Shown here piece by piece: positions 15,446 through 23,937 of a stretch of 64,000 bases of DNA. The stretch is from the NCBI RefSeq assembly GCF_000717185.1, contig NZ_JNYE01000021.1:13771-77770 (forward strand), given 5' to 3'. Source of the DNA: Kitasatospora phosalacinea. GTDB lineage: Bacteria; Actinomycetota; Actinomycetes; Streptomycetales; Streptomycetaceae. Numbering within the stretch: the first letter of the stretch is position 1; each line of letters opens with the position of its first letter. Below the pieces are notes generated by a model. It was not told the origin of the DNA. It did no database searches and saw only the letters and a program-made list of their open reading frames with translations. The position numbers and the translations under genes are program-made.

Positions 15446-15703
15446 ATGAAGAGCAAGCTGGGCAAGGCCGTCATCACCTCGGTCGCCGCGCTCGCCCTGG
15501 CCGGCATCGCCGCCCCCGCCTACGCGCACGTCGCCGTCGGCGGCGGCTTCGAGGGCGTGGCCACCGCCGACGAGCCCTTCGTCGCCGGCCACTGGGCGGG
15601 CTTCGCCGAGACCTCCCACATCTTCACCGCGGGCGGCGGCTACGGCTGGGCCACCGACACCGCCGTCGGCGGCGGCGAGGGCGGCATCGTCGCGATCGAC
15701 TGA
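15446..15703 (+). CDS. Small secreted glycine-rich protein
   Basis: An 85-residue protein with a standard signal peptide (KSKLGKAVITSVAALALAG, cleavage near PAYAHV). The mature chain is only about 57 residues, rich in Gly, Ala and aromatic residues (VGGGFEGVATADEPFVAGHW, TAGGGYGWATDTAVGGGEGG) and free of cysteine. No family recognised. Length, secretion and position beside rodlins suggest an envelope or aerial-hypha component; the aromatic/Gly composition could support self-assembly. AGAGAGGAA precedes the ATG at 15446. A TTGACG lies near 15402, a possible -35. Confidence 0.78.
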   Translation: MKSKLGKAVITSVAALALAGIAAPAYAHVAVGGGFEGVATADEPFVAGHWAGFAETSHIFTAGGGYGWATDTAVGGGEGGIVAID

Positions 15704-15788
15704 CGCCTCACCGACGACGGAGGGCGTGGTGGCCGTTCGCGGCCGCCACGCCCTTCGTGCTGCCCGCCTCGATTTTCCGTTATGCCAA

Positions 15789-15818
15789 TTGACACCAGTG
15801 GAAAACCTGACCTACCGT
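15789..15818 (+). promoter_or_regulatory. Promoter immediately before the RNA ligase gene
   Basis: Consensus TTGACA (15789-15794), an 18-nt spacer and TACCGT (15813-15818). The -10 ends eight bases before the GTG at 15827, so the transcript is probably leaderless. This also argues against the upstream ATG at 15782. Confidence 0.6.
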
Positions 15819-15826
15819 CAACGCCC

Positions 15827-16654
15827 GTGGAGGAGAAGCGCGGCCGCGGCAGGCCCAGGAAGGACCCGGAGAAGCTGGCCCGCTGGGTACCGCCGGAGGG
15901 CTGGTCCCGGCTGGTGGCCTGGGTGTCGCCGGAGGAGAAGAAGGCGCTGAAGCGGGTCGCCGTGGAGGCGGAGGTGTCGGTCGCGGACCTGGTCCGCGCG
16001 CTGGCCGCCGGTCTGGCCGCGGGGACGGTCACGCCGGAGGAGCTCGTCGGTCAGGTACGGAGGGGGATGGCGACCATGGAGAAGATCCCGACGCTGTTCG
16101 AGCGGGACGCCGGCTTCCGGGTGGTGGACCGCCCGCGCGCCGAGTGCGCCTGGGTGTTCGCCGGTGAGGGCACGGCGACCGAGAAGCTGGACGGCACGAA
16201 CGTCCGGCTGACCGTCCGCTCGGGGCGGCTGGTGCGGGTGGAGAAGCGCCGCAACCCGAGCGCCGCGCAGAAGAAGCTGGGCATCGTCGACGGCTGGTAC
16301 GTCGACACCGCGGAGGACGCCGCCGAGGACAAGTGGATCCTGGCCGCCGCGCGGGGCACCGACGTGGACGGCTGGCCGGACGGGGAGCACCCGTGCGAGG
16401 CGCTGGGGCCGCGGATCCAGGGCAACCCGCTGGGGCTGGACGCCCACCTGTGCCTGCCGTTCGACCGCGAGGCGCCGGTGTACGAGGAGGTCCCGCGCAG
16501 CTACCGGGGCCTGCGGGAGCACCTGGCGGAGCTGGAGAGCCGGTTCGCGCCGGGCGCGCTCGCCGAGGGCATCGTCTTCCACCACCCGGACGGGCGGCGC
16601 GCCAAGATCAAGCGGAAGGACTTCCCCGAGTCCGCCCGACCCCGGCGCGCCTGA
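15827..16654 (+). CDS. RNA ligase-like nucleotidyltransferase fused to an N-terminal AT-hook/ribbon-helix-helix-like segment
   Basis: A 275-residue two-part protein. Residues 6-12 (GRGRPRK) are an AT-hook-like motif. Residues 33-62 (VSPEEKKALKRVAVEAEVS, then VADLVRALAAGL) look like a ribbon-helix-helix or similar DNA-binding unit. From about residue 81 (MATMEKIPTLFERD) it becomes an ATP-dependent RNA-ligase-fold enzyme. Motif I is TEKLDGTNVRL with the predicted adenylylated Lys120, motif IV is EGIVFHHPDG, and motif V is AKIKRKDF. It matches the short RNA ligases related to DUF5565, which normally begin near residue 84. The frame is continuous, so the fusion is real unless translation restarts at Met81/Met84. 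It ends seven bases before the convergent hemB. Confidence 0.82.
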   Translation: MEEKRGRGRPRKDPEKLARWVPPEGWSRLVAWVSPEEKKALKRVAVEAEVSVADLVRALAAGLAAGTVTPEELVGQVRRGMATMEKIPTLFERDAGFRVVDRPRAECAWVFAGEGTATEKLDGTNVRLTVRSGRLVRVEKRRNPSAAQKKLGIVDGWYVDTAEDAAEDKWILAAARGTDVDGWPDGEHPCEALGPRIQGNPLGLDAHLCLPFDREAPVYEEVPRSYRGLREHLAELESRFAPGALAEGIVFHHPDGRRAKIKRKDFPESARPRRA

Positions 16655-16661
16655 CGACCCG

Positions 16662-17642
16662 TCAGCGCAGCATGCCCGCGGCCTCGACCGCCCAGTAGGT
16701 GAGGATCTGCTCGGCGCCGGCCCGGCGGATCGAGGTGAGGGTCTCCAGGATGGTGCGCTCGCGCTCGATCCAGCCGTTGGCCGCGGCGGCCTCGACCATC
16801 GCGTACTCGCCGGAGACCTGGTACGCGGCGACCGGCACCGGGGAGGCGTCGGCGATCTGGCGGACGATGTCCAGGTAGGACATCGCGGGCTTGACCATCA
16901 CCAGGTCGGCGCCCTCGGCGACGTCCTGGGCCAGCTCGCGCAGCGACTCGCGGGCGTTGGCCGGGTCCTGCTGGTAGGTCTTGCGGTCGCCCTTGAGGGA
17001 GGAGCCGACGGCCTCCCGGAACGGGCCGAAGAACGCGGAGGCGTACTTGGCGGTGTAGGCGAGGATGCCGGTGTCCTGGTGCCCGGCGGCGTCCAGCGCC
17101 GCGCGGATCACCGCGACCTGGCCGTCCATCATCCCGGACGGGCCGACCAGGTGGACGCCCGCGTCGGCCTGGACCACGGCCATCTCGGCGTAGCGCTCCA
17201 GGGTGGCGTCGTTGTCGACCGAGCCGTCGGCGGCGAGCACGCCGCAGTGGCCGTGGTCGGTGAACTCGTCCAGGCACAGGTCGGACATCACCACCAGCTC
17301 GTCGCCGACCTCGGAGACCACGTCGCGGACGGCGAGCTGCAGGATGCCCTCGGGGTCGGTGCCCGCGGTGCCGGTGGCGTCCTGCACCGCGGGGACGCCG
17401 AACAGCATGATGCCGCCGATCCCGGCCTCGGCGGCCTCGACGGCGGCCCGGCGCAGGGTGTCGCGGGTGTGCTGGACGACGCCCGGCATCGAGCCGATCG
17501 GCCGGGGCTCGGTGATGCCCTCGCGGACGAAGGCGGGCAGGATCAGCTCGGCCGGGTGCAGCCGGGTCTCGGCGACCAGGCGGCGCATCGCCGGGGTGGT
17601 GCGCAGGCGGCGCGGACGGACGGACGGGAATTCGGCGGACAC
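16662..17642 (-). CDS. hemB: Delta-aminolevulinic acid dehydratase (porphobilinogen synthase)
   Basis: A 326-residue enzyme joining two 5-aminolevulinate molecules into porphobilinogen. The second Schiff-base lysine is in [14 protein letters not shown] and the active-site loop in [10 protein letters not shown]. The metal-binding region reads [14 protein letters not shown], the cysteine-bearing type. [19 protein letters not shown] opens the conserved N-terminus. I chose GTG 17642, which has GGGAG eight bases upstream; a GTG at 17663 would add seven residues but lacks a ribosome site. It follows hemD but is separated by a strong 15-bp hairpin, so expression may be attenuated or independent. Confidence 0.95.
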   Translation of the reverse strand: MSAEFPSVRPRRLRTTPAMRRLVAETRLHPAELILPAFVREGITEPRPIGSMPGVVQHTRDTLRRAAVEAAEAGIGGIMLFGVPAVQDATGTAGTDPEGILQLAVRDVVSEVGDELVVMSDLCLDEFTDHGHCGVLAADGSVDNDATLERYAEMAVVQADAGVHLVGPSGMMDGQVAVIRAALDAAGHQDTGILAYTAKYASAFFGPFREAVGSSLKGDRKTYQQDPANARESLRELAQDVAEGADLVMVKPAMSYLDIVRQIADASPVPVAAYQVSGEYAMVEAAAANGWIERERTILETLTSIRRAGAEQILTYWAVEAAGMLR

Positions 17643-17672
17643 TTCGAAGGCTCCCTGAGTCACGGAAGAACG

Positions 17673-17706
17673 CGCCGGGGGGAGGCCCGTCGGCCTCCCC
17701 CCGGCG
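17673..17706 (-). terminator. 15-bp perfect hairpin between hemD and hemB
   Basis: Arms 17673-17687 and 17692-17706 pair perfectly with a 4-nt loop. In the direction of transcription it follows the hemD stop codon by six bases and ends 30 bases before the chosen hemB start. Confidence 0.8.
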
Positions 17707-17712
17707 TGCGGG

Positions 17713-19332
17713 TCAGCGCGCCTTGCGGCGCGAGCCGGGGCGGCGTTCGCTCGGCCGGTAGACCGGCTCGCCCGCCGCGGTGGCGGCGTCCCGGCGGTTG
17801 GCCCCGAAGTCGGCGAGCGCCTGGGCGAGCGCCGACGCGGACGGGGCCGGGGCCATCACGTCGACCCGCAGGCCGTGCTCCTCCGCCGTCTTGGCGGTGG
17901 CCGGGCCGATGCAGGCGATGACGGTCACGTTGTGCGGCTTGCCCGCGATGCCGACCAGGTTGCGGACGGTCGAGGACGAGGTGAACAGCACCGCGTCGAA
18001 ACCGCCGCCCTTGATCGCCTCCCGGGTCTCGGCCGGCGGCGGCGAGGCGCGCACCGTGCGGTACGCGGTCACGTCGTCGACCTCCCAGCCGAGCTCGACC
18101 AGGCCCGCCACCAGGGTCTCGGTGGCGATGTCGGCGCGCGGCAGCAGCACCCGGTCGATCGGGTCGAACACCGGGTCGTACGGCGGCCAGTCCTCCAGCA
18201 GCCCGGCCGCGGACTGCTCGCCGGAGGGCACCAGGTCGGGCTTGACGCCGAAGTCGACCAGCGCCTGCGCGGTGGTCTCGCCGACCGCCGCGACCTTGAT
18301 GCCCGCGAACGCCCGGGCGTCCAGGCCGTACTCCTCGAACTTCTCCCGGACGGCCTTGACGGCGTTGACCGAGGTGAAGGCGATCCACTCGTAGCGTCCG
18401 GTGACCAGGCCCTTGATGGCCCGCTCCATCTGCTGCGGGGTGCGCGGCGGCTCGACCGCGATGGTCGGCACCTCCTGCGGCACCGCGCCGTACGAGCGCA
18501 GCTGCTCGGACAGGCCGTGGGCCTGCTCCTTGGTGCGCGGGACGAGGACGTTCCAGCCGAACAGCGGCTTGGTCTCGAACCACGAGTGCGAGGCGCGGTG
18601 GGCGACCTGCTCGCCCACCACGGCTATCACCGAGGTCGCCGGGTCCACCGGGGCGGAGACCGGCGAGGGCAGCACCCGGGCGGCCTTCAGGTCGGCGGCG
18701 ATGGCGGCCAGCGTGGAGGTGAAGGTGCGCTGCCGGGTGGTGGTGCCCGACAGCGTCGCGGAGAGCGCCGCGTCGGGCTTGCGGCCGTGCGCCACCAGGG
18801 AGTTGGCGGTCGCGGGCAGCTGGCCCAGGGTGGTGCGCACCACCAGGGTGGTCTCCGGCGCGCCCAGGTCGACGACCTGCCCGGCCAGCAGCGCCTCGGC
18901 GTCCACGAAGCGGACGTCCGCGCCCTGGCCGCCGCGCAGCGGGACGCCCGCGTAGGCGGGCACGCCCACCGACTGGGCGACGCCCGGGACGACCTCGAAC
19001 GGCACGCCGGCCTTGGCGCAGTACAGCATCTCCTGGGCGGCGCAGCCGTCCAGGCCGGGGTCGCCGTCCACGGTGCGGACCAGGTGGCGCCCGGCCTTGA
19101 CCGCGTCGGCGGCCAGGTCGGCGAGCTCCCTGCCCGCGTCGGCCGGGTCGATGACCTGGACGCCGCTGGGGCAGTGGGTGCGGACCGCGGCGGCGGTCAG
19201 CGGGTCGGCGATCAGCACGTCGGCGGTGCCGAGCACGTCGACGGCGCGCAGGGTGAGCAGCCCGGGGTCGCCGGGGCCGGCGCCGAGGAAGGTGCAGCGC
19301 CCTGCGGGCGGGTGGAATCCGGCGGCGGTCAT
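17713..19332 (-). CDS. hemD: Fused uroporphyrinogen-III methyltransferase-like / uroporphyrinogen-III synthase
   Basis: A 539-residue bifunctional-looking protein. Residues about 12-240 form a SUMT/CobA-type methyltransferase domain ([20 protein letters not shown] is the family's N-terminal signature). Residues 265-510 form the HemD synthase domain ([63 protein letters not shown]). The methyltransferase half is degenerate at usual SUMT positions, as in other streptomycete HemDs, so only the synthase activity is confident. The C-terminus is Arg-rich. Start ATG 19332, with GGGGGAG eight bases upstream, overlaps the hemC stop by four bases. Member of the rex-hemA-hemC-hemD operon. Confidence 0.94.
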   Translation of the reverse strand: MTAAGFHPPAGRCTFLGAGPGDPGLLTLRAVDVLGTADVLIADPLTAAAVRTHCPSGVQVIDPADAGRELADLAADAVKAGRHLVRTVDGDPGLDGCAAQEMLYCAKAGVPFEVVPGVAQSVGVPAYAGVPLRGGQGADVRFVDAEALLAGQVVDLGAPETTLVVRTTLGQLPATANSLVAHGRKPDAALSATLSGTTTRQRTFTSTLAAIAADLKAARVLPSPVSAPVDPATSVIAVVGEQVAHRASHSWFETKPLFGWNVLVPRTKEQAHGLSEQLRSYGAVPQEVPTIAVEPPRTPQQMERAIKGLVTGRYEWIAFTSVNAVKAVREKFEEYGLDARAFAGIKVAAVGETTAQALVDFGVKPDLVPSGEQSAAGLLEDWPPYDPVFDPIDRVLLPRADIATETLVAGLVELGWEVDDVTAYRTVRASPPPAETREAIKGGGFDAVLFTSSSTVRNLVGIAGKPHNVTVIACIGPATAKTAEEHGLRVDVMAPAPSASALAQALADFGANRRDAATAAGEPVYRPSERRPGSRRKAR

Positions 19333-20348
19333 CGGGCGCGCTCCCCCATCAGGTCGGCCGCTCCGGTGTCGAGCAGCCGGGTGGCCAGGGCGCGGCCCAG
19401 GGCCGCGGCCTGCTCCTCGGCGGTCTCGTCGGGGACGAGCGGGCCGTTGGCGGACATCTTGAGCAGTTCGGCGCCGTCGGTGGTGCCGACCACGCCGTCC
19501 AGGCGCAGTTCGGTGCCCGCCCAGGTCGCCAGTGCGGCGACCGGGGCGGAGCAGCCGGCCTCCAGGGTGGCGAGCAGGGCGCGTTCGGCGACCACGGCGG
19601 CCCGGGTGGGGCGGTGGTCGAGCCGGGCCAGGACGGCGGCCAGGGTCGGGTCGACGCACTCGACGGCAAGCGCGCCCTGCCCGGGGGCGGGCAGCATCAG
19701 CCCGGGGTCGAGGTGCTCGGTGATCTCGGCGGAGCGGCCGAGCCGGTTGAGTCCGGCGGTGGCCAGCACCACGGCGTCGAGCTCGCCGGAGGTGACGTAG
19801 TGGATCCGAGTGTCGACGTTGCCGCGGATCGGCACGGTCTCCAGGTCGGCGCCGCGGGCCCGGGCCCAGGCGTTCAGCTGGGCCATCCGGCGCGGGGAGC
19901 CGGTGCCGACCCGGACGGTGCGGCCGGCGCTCCTGGCGACCAGCTCGGCCAACGTCAGGCCGTCGCGGGCGACCAGCGCGTCCCGGACGTCCTCGCGCTC
20001 GGGGACGGCGGCCAGCAGCAGCCCGGCGGGGGCGGCGGTGGGCAGGTCCTTGAGCGAGTGGACGGCCAGGTCGATGCGGCCCTCCAGCAGGGCGTCGCGC
20101 AGCGCGGAGACGAACACCCCGGTGCCGCCGATCTGGGCCAGCGACTCGCGGGAGACGTCCCCGTAGGTGGTGATCTCGACCAGCTCCACCCGGCGGCCGG
20201 TGACCTTGGCCACCTCCTCCGCGACCATGCCCGACTGGGCCGTGGCGAGGGCGCTGCGGCGGGTGCCGAGGCGCAGCGGCGTCACTGTCTCTGGACCATT
20301 CATGAGGTGATCGTCCTGGTCGTGCTGGGGGGCTGACGGGGTGTTCAT
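19329..20348 (-). CDS. hemC: Hydroxymethylbilane synthase (porphobilinogen deaminase)
   Basis: A 339-residue enzyme that polymerises four porphobilinogens into hydroxymethylbilane. The dipyrromethane cofactor cysteine is in LEAGCSAPVAALA. The N-terminal substrate region reads LRLGTRRSALATAQSG and the cofactor-binding Asp lies in IDLAVHSLKDLPT. The ATG at 20348 overlaps the hemA stop codon (ATGA) and has GGAG seven bases upstream, so translation is coupled to hemA. An internal ATG at codon 16 is less well placed. The first 20 residues are non-conserved and polar. Part of the Rex-controlled operon. Confidence 0.96.
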   Translation of the reverse strand: MNTPSAPQHDQDDHLMNGPETVTPLRLGTRRSALATAQSGMVAEEVAKVTGRRVELVEITTYGDVSRESLAQIGGTGVFVSALRDALLEGRIDLAVHSLKDLPTAAPAGLLLAAVPEREDVRDALVARDGLTLAELVARSAGRTVRVGTGSPRRMAQLNAWARARGADLETVPIRGNVDTRIHYVTSGELDAVVLATAGLNRLGRSAEITEHLDPGLMLPAPGQGALAVECVDPTLAAVLARLDHRPTRAAVVAERALLATLEAGCSAPVAALATWAGTELRLDGVVGTTDGAELLKMSANGPLVPDETAEEQAAALGRALATRLLDTGAADLMGERAR

Positions 20349-21751
20349 CTGGTGGCTCCGGCGGGCGGGGCGGTGGCTCCGGCGGGCGGGGCGAGGGCGG
20401 CCTGGGCGGCGGGGACGCCGCCCGGCGGGATCGAGGACCCCGCCTGGGCACCGATCGGGGTGCCGGAGACAGCGTGCACTGCCGCGGGGTCCAAGTCGAA
20501 CAGTTCGCGCAGGGCCTCCGCGTAGGAGGCCCCGCCGGGTTCGGCGGCGAGCTGCTTGACCTTGACGGTCGGGGCGTGCAGCAGTTTGTCGACCACCCGG
20601 CGCACGGTCTGCGAGATCTCCGCGCTGGAGCGCTCGTCCAGGTCGGGCAGCCGGGATGCGAGGCGGGCGAGCTCGCTGCTGACCACCTCGGAGGCCATGG
20701 CGCGCAGGGCGACCACGGTCGGGGCGATCCGGGCGGCGCGCTGCGCCTGGCCGAAGGCGGTGACCTCGTCCGCGACGATGGTGGCGACGGCGTCCACGTC
20801 GCCCGCGCCGGGGGTGGCGGCGTGCGCGTGCGACAGGCTCTCCAGGTCGACCAGCAGGGCGCCGTCGAGCTCGCGGACGGCGTGGTCGACGTCCCGGGGC
20901 ATGGCCAGGTCGAGGAAGGCGAGGGGTTCTTCAGCGGTCCGGGCGGCGACGGCGGCGGCGACCTCGGGGGCGTCGATCACGGTGCCGGCCGCGCCGGTGC
21001 AGGAGATCACCAGGTCGACGTCGGCGAGCGCCTGCGGGACCTTCGCGAGTTCCAGGGTGCGGGCGGCGCCGCCGAGGATCTCCACCAGCCGCTCGGCGCG
21101 GGCCGGGGTGCGGTTGGCGACCAGCAGGTCGGTGACGCCGGAGCGGGCCAGGGTGGCGGCGGCCAGCGAGCTCATCGAGCCCGCGCCGACCACCAGGGCG
21201 CGCTTGCCCGCGATCGGGCCGGCCCCGGCGGCGACCTGCTCCAGGCCGAAGGTGACCAGCGACTGCCCGGCCCTGTCGATGCCGGTCTCGCTGTGCGCGC
21301 GCTTGCCGACCCGCAGGGCCTGCTGGAACAGCTCGTTCAGGCCGCGGCCCGCGGTGTGCTCCTCCTGCGCCTTGGCCAGGGCGTCGCGCAGCTGGCCGAG
21401 GATCTGGCCCTCGCCGACGACCATCGAGTCCAGGCCGCAGGCCACCGAGAACAGGTGGTGGACGGCGCGGTCCTCGTAGTGCACGTACAGGTGGGGGGTG
21501 AGCTCGTCCAGGTCGACGCCGCTGTGCCCGGCGAGCAGCTGGGACAGCTCGGCGACGCCCGCGTGGAACTTGTCCACGTCGGCGTACAGCTCGATCCGGT
21601 TGCAGGTGTTGACCAGCGCGGCCTCGCCGACGGTCGCCGAGGCGGCCGCCTCGTGCAGCACCCGGGTCGGGCTGTCGCCGGTGAGCGCGGCGCGCTCCAG
21701 CACGCCGACCGGCGCGGTCCGGTGGCTCAGACCGACTACCAGAAGACTCAT
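20345..21751 (-). CDS. hemA: Glutamyl-tRNA reductase
   Basis: A 468-residue enzyme reducing glutamyl-tRNA(Glu) to glutamate-1-semialdehyde, the committed step of C5 heme synthesis. LSHRTAPVGVLERAAL opens the catalytic domain, and the catalytic cysteine is in VNTCNRIELY at about residue 50. The NADPH domain shows VVGAGSMSSLAA, and the C-terminal dimerisation helix ends near SYAEALRELFDLD. It is followed by a low-complexity Ala/Pro/Gly tail of about 40 residues not needed for the fold, containing a repeated APPAGAT unit. A GAGGTGGGG ribosome site lies before ATG 21751. It starts 31 bases after rex. Confidence 0.97.
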   Translation of the reverse strand: MSLLVVGLSHRTAPVGVLERAALTGDSPTRVLHEAAASATVGEAALVNTCNRIELYADVDKFHAGVAELSQLLAGHSGVDLDELTPHLYVHYEDRAVHHLFSVACGLDSMVVGEGQILGQLRDALAKAQEEHTAGRGLNELFQQALRVGKRAHSETGIDRAGQSLVTFGLEQVAAGAGPIAGKRALVVGAGSMSSLAAATLARSGVTDLLVANRTPARAERLVEILGGAARTLELAKVPQALADVDLVISCTGAAGTVIDAPEVAAAVAARTAEEPLAFLDLAMPRDVDHAVRELDGALLVDLESLSHAHAATPGAGDVDAVATIVADEVTAFGQAQRAARIAPTVVALRAMASEVVSSELARLASRLPDLDERSSAEISQTVRRVVDKLLHAPTVKVKQLAAEPGGASYAEALRELFDLDPAAVHAVSGTPIGAQAGSSIPPGGVPAAQAALAPPAGATAPPAGATR

Positions 21752-21782
21752 GCCCCCACCTCGTCGTGACGGATGTTCGTGC

Positions 21783-22679
21783 TCACGCCGGCATCACCGC
21801 GGACAGGTCGTCGTCCGGGCCGCCCTGGGCGGCGGGCGCGGCCTTCGGCTGCGCGGCCTTCGGCTGGGCGGTCTTCGCCTGCTCGGCCTTGCCGCCGCCG
21901 GCGGCCCGGCGCAGCTTGGCGGCGGCGGCGCGGACCGGCCCGGGGGCGCGGTCGAGCACCGAGTCGCCCGCGGACGGCTCGTCGCCGGCCTTGCGCTGCT
22001 CGTGGAAGGCGAGGATCTGCAGCTCTATCGACAGGTCGACCTTGCGCACGTCCACCCCGTCCGGCACGGTCAGCACGGTCGGGGCGAAGTTCAGGATGCT
22101 GGTCACGCCCGCCTCCACCAGCCGGTCGCAGACCTGCTGGGCGGCACCGGGCGGGGTGGTGATCACGCCGATGGAGACGTGCTGGGTGGCGACGATCTCC
22201 TCCAGCTCGTCCATGTGCCGCACGGGCAGGCCCGCTGCGGTACTGCCGACCACGTTCGGGTCGGCGTCCAGCAGCGCGGCTACCCGGAAGCCCCGGGAGG
22301 CGAAACCGCCGTAGTTGGCGAGGGCGTGGCCCAGGTTGCCGATGCCGACGATGACGACCGGCCAGTCCTGGGTGAGGCCCAGCTCGCGGGAGATCTGGTA
22401 GACGAGGTACTCCACGTCGTACCCGACGCCGCGGGTGCCGTAGGAGCCCAGGTAGGAGAAGTCCTTGCGGAGCTTCGCGGAGTTCACCCCGGCGGCGGCG
22501 GCCAGCTCCTCGGAGGAGACGGTCGGGACGGAGCGCTCGGAGAGCGCGGTGAGCGCCCGCAGGTAGAGCGGGAGGCGGGCGACGGTCGCCTCGGGGATGC
22601 CCCGCGCGCGCGAGGGTCGGCGCGCGGCGCCGGGGTCGGGCGTCTGCGAACTGCTGGGTGAGGGTCGGCCGATTGCCAC
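21783..22679 (-). CDS. rex: Redox-sensing transcriptional repressor Rex
   Basis: A 298-residue repressor that releases DNA when NADH rises. The N-terminal winged helix (ATVARLPLYLRALTAL, then VSSEELAAAAGVNSAKLRKD) precedes the NAD(H)-binding Rossmann domain with VVIVGIGNLGHALANYGGF. The C-terminal domain-swapped helix (VDLSIELQILAFHEQRKAG) is followed by an extension of about 55 residues with AQPKAAQPKAAPAA repeats, longer than the compact Rex of other bacteria. GTG 22679 was chosen for its AGGAG five bases upstream; longer frames are shadows. It heads the hemACD operon, and its own operator is 47 bases upstream. Confidence 0.97.
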   Translation of the reverse strand: MAIGRPSPSSSQTPDPGAARRPSRARGIPEATVARLPLYLRALTALSERSVPTVSSEELAAAAGVNSAKLRKDFSYLGSYGTRGVGYDVEYLVYQISRELGLTQDWPVVIVGIGNLGHALANYGGFASRGFRVAALLDADPNVVGSTAAGLPVRHMDELEEIVATQHVSIGVITTPPGAAQQVCDRLVEAGVTSILNFAPTVLTVPDGVDVRKVDLSIELQILAFHEQRKAGDEPSAGDSVLDRAPGPVRAAAAKLRRAAGGGKAEQAKTAQPKAAQPKAAPAAQGGPDDDLSAVMPA

Positions 22680-22725
22680 GTTGCTCCTGCGGGTGAAGCT
22701 GGGCTTGGACCGCCAGGCTATGCGT

Positions 22726-22743
22726 TTGTGAACGTGTGCACAA
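22726..22743. promoter_or_regulatory. Rex operator (ROP)
   Basis: TTGTGAACGTGTGCACAA is an 18-bp near-perfect palindrome that matches the Rex operator consensus TTGTGAA-N4-TTCACAA at all but one position of the arms. It lies 47 bases upstream of rex, as expected for autoregulation of rex-hemACD. Confidence 0.9.
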
Positions 22744-22780
22744 AGATGGTGTCCGATTTGTCCCCGAACAGTGACACGCA

Positions 22781-23455
22781 TCACTCGTAACCCGCCGAAC
22801 CGATCAGCACCCGCGGGCCCTCCACCCCGGCCGGCCACGGCCCCAGCGGCGCCACCCGGCGCAGCAGCGGGACGTCCTCCCTGGAGCGCTCCGAGCGGGC
22901 CGGGCCCAGCCGCGGCCACGGCACCACCGGCTGCGCGGGCGGCGGCACCTCGGTGCAGCCCGTCCGGCGGCAGTGCCGCAGCAGCTCCACCGTCGCCAGC
23001 GCGTCCCCCAGCGCGGTGTGCGCCGGGAACCAGCCCAGGCCGGCCGCGTCCACGCACGCGGACAGGCCGAAGCCGCCCGCCTCCGGCAGCATCCGGCGGG
23101 CCATCCGCATCGTGCACAGCAGCGGCACCGGCGGCAGCGCCACCCCGATGCGCGCGAACTCCCGCTCCAGGAACGCCCGGTCGCAGGTCACGTGGTGGCC
23201 GACCAGCACCCGGCCGGCCAGCAGCTCCAGCAGCCAGGGCGCGATCTGCCGGAACCGCGGCGCCCCGAGGACGTCGCCCTGCGCTATCCCGTGCACGTGC
23301 GTCGGCCCGACCGGGCCGCCCGGGTCCACCAGGGTGGCGAACTCGCGCTCGACCCGCAGCCCGGCGTCCAGCTGCACCACGGCGACCTCGACCACCCGGT
23401 GGCGCCAGGGGCTACGACCGGTGGCCTCGACGTCGACGACGGCGTAGCCGTTCAT
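22781..23455 (-). CDS. DnaQ-like 3'-5' exonuclease
   Basis: A 224-residue DEDDh exonuclease. Exo I is visible in YAVVDVEATGRSPWRHRVVEV (key residues DVEATG). The expected Exo II asparagine region reads LVGHHVTCDRAFLEREF, and Exo III contains HTALGDALATVELL (HxxxxD). Usual Exo II has N or H before the D, so catalysis is plausible. It could be the proofreading-type subunit paralogue or an RNase T-like enzyme. ATG 23455 is preferred since AGGAGG lies five bases upstream; an upstream start would add six residues. The C-terminal 70 residues are Pro/Arg-rich and unlike the catalytic core. Confidence 0.9.
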   Translation of the reverse strand: MNGYAVVDVEATGRSPWRHRVVEVAVVQLDAGLRVEREFATLVDPGGPVGPTHVHGIAQGDVLGAPRFRQIAPWLLELLAGRVLVGHHVTCDRAFLEREFARIGVALPPVPLLCTMRMARRMLPEAGGFGLSACVDAAGLGWFPAHTALGDALATVELLRHCRRTGCTEVPPPAQPVVPWPRLGPARSERSREDVPLLRRVAPLGPWPAGVEGPRVLIGSAGYE

Positions 23456-23581
23456 CGCGCCCTCCTCTTGCACAGCCCCCGGCGGACACGGAAACCGTTC
23501 GATCGTAAGCCGAGAAGTCAGCGGATTCCTAGGGCGATCTTGATCGAACGTTCACGAAGCACCGGTGGCGCGGGGGCCGGG

Positions 23582-23854
23582 TCAGCCGCCCAGCGCCTTG
23601 CGCAGCCGGGCCTCGTCGACCCGCCAGAAGTCGTGCTGGCGGCCGTCGACCAGGGTCACCGGGATCTGCTCGGCGTACTGCTCGTACAGGGCCGGGTCCG
23701 CCAGGACGTCCTTCTCCTCGAAGGCGGCGCCCAGGTCGGCGGTGACCCGGAGGATGACCTCCCGGGCGTCCTCGCACAGGTGGCAGCCGGGCTTGCCGAT
23801 CAGGGTCACGGTGGTGTCGGCGGGGTTCTTCTTCGCGCGTCGCAGCAGGCTCAC
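23582..23854 (-). CDS. Glutaredoxin-like (DUF836) protein
   Basis: A 90-residue thioredoxin-fold protein. The redox motif CHLC is in TLIGKPGCHLCEDAREV near the N-terminus; a cis-Pro lies in QIPVTLVDGRQHDFWRVD. This is the short glutaredoxin-like family conserved in actinobacteria beside rex/hemA. It probably reduces mixed disulfides or serves as an electron carrier, in the cytosol. GTG 23854 was chosen because homologues I remember start close before TVTLIGKPGCHLC; a GTG at 23881 would add nine residues. It is divergent from the HAD gene across less than 90 bp. Confidence 0.88.
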   Translation of the reverse strand: MSLLRRAKKNPADTTVTLIGKPGCHLCEDAREVILRVTADLGAAFEEKDVLADPALYEQYAEQIPVTLVDGRQHDFWRVDEARLRKALGG

Positions 23855-23937
23855 GGGTTCATTGTGCCGCCGCGCGTTCACCGCCCCGGCACTGCGCGGA
23901 CACGGGGTCGGTCGGCCGCGCTGACTATGCTCGTCGC

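Noticed and set aside
17875..19800. A 641-residue plus-strand frame opposite hemD/hemC
   Set aside because: The minus strand has intact HemD and HemC. The opposite frame is Gly/Arg/Val/Leu-rich with no recognisable features.
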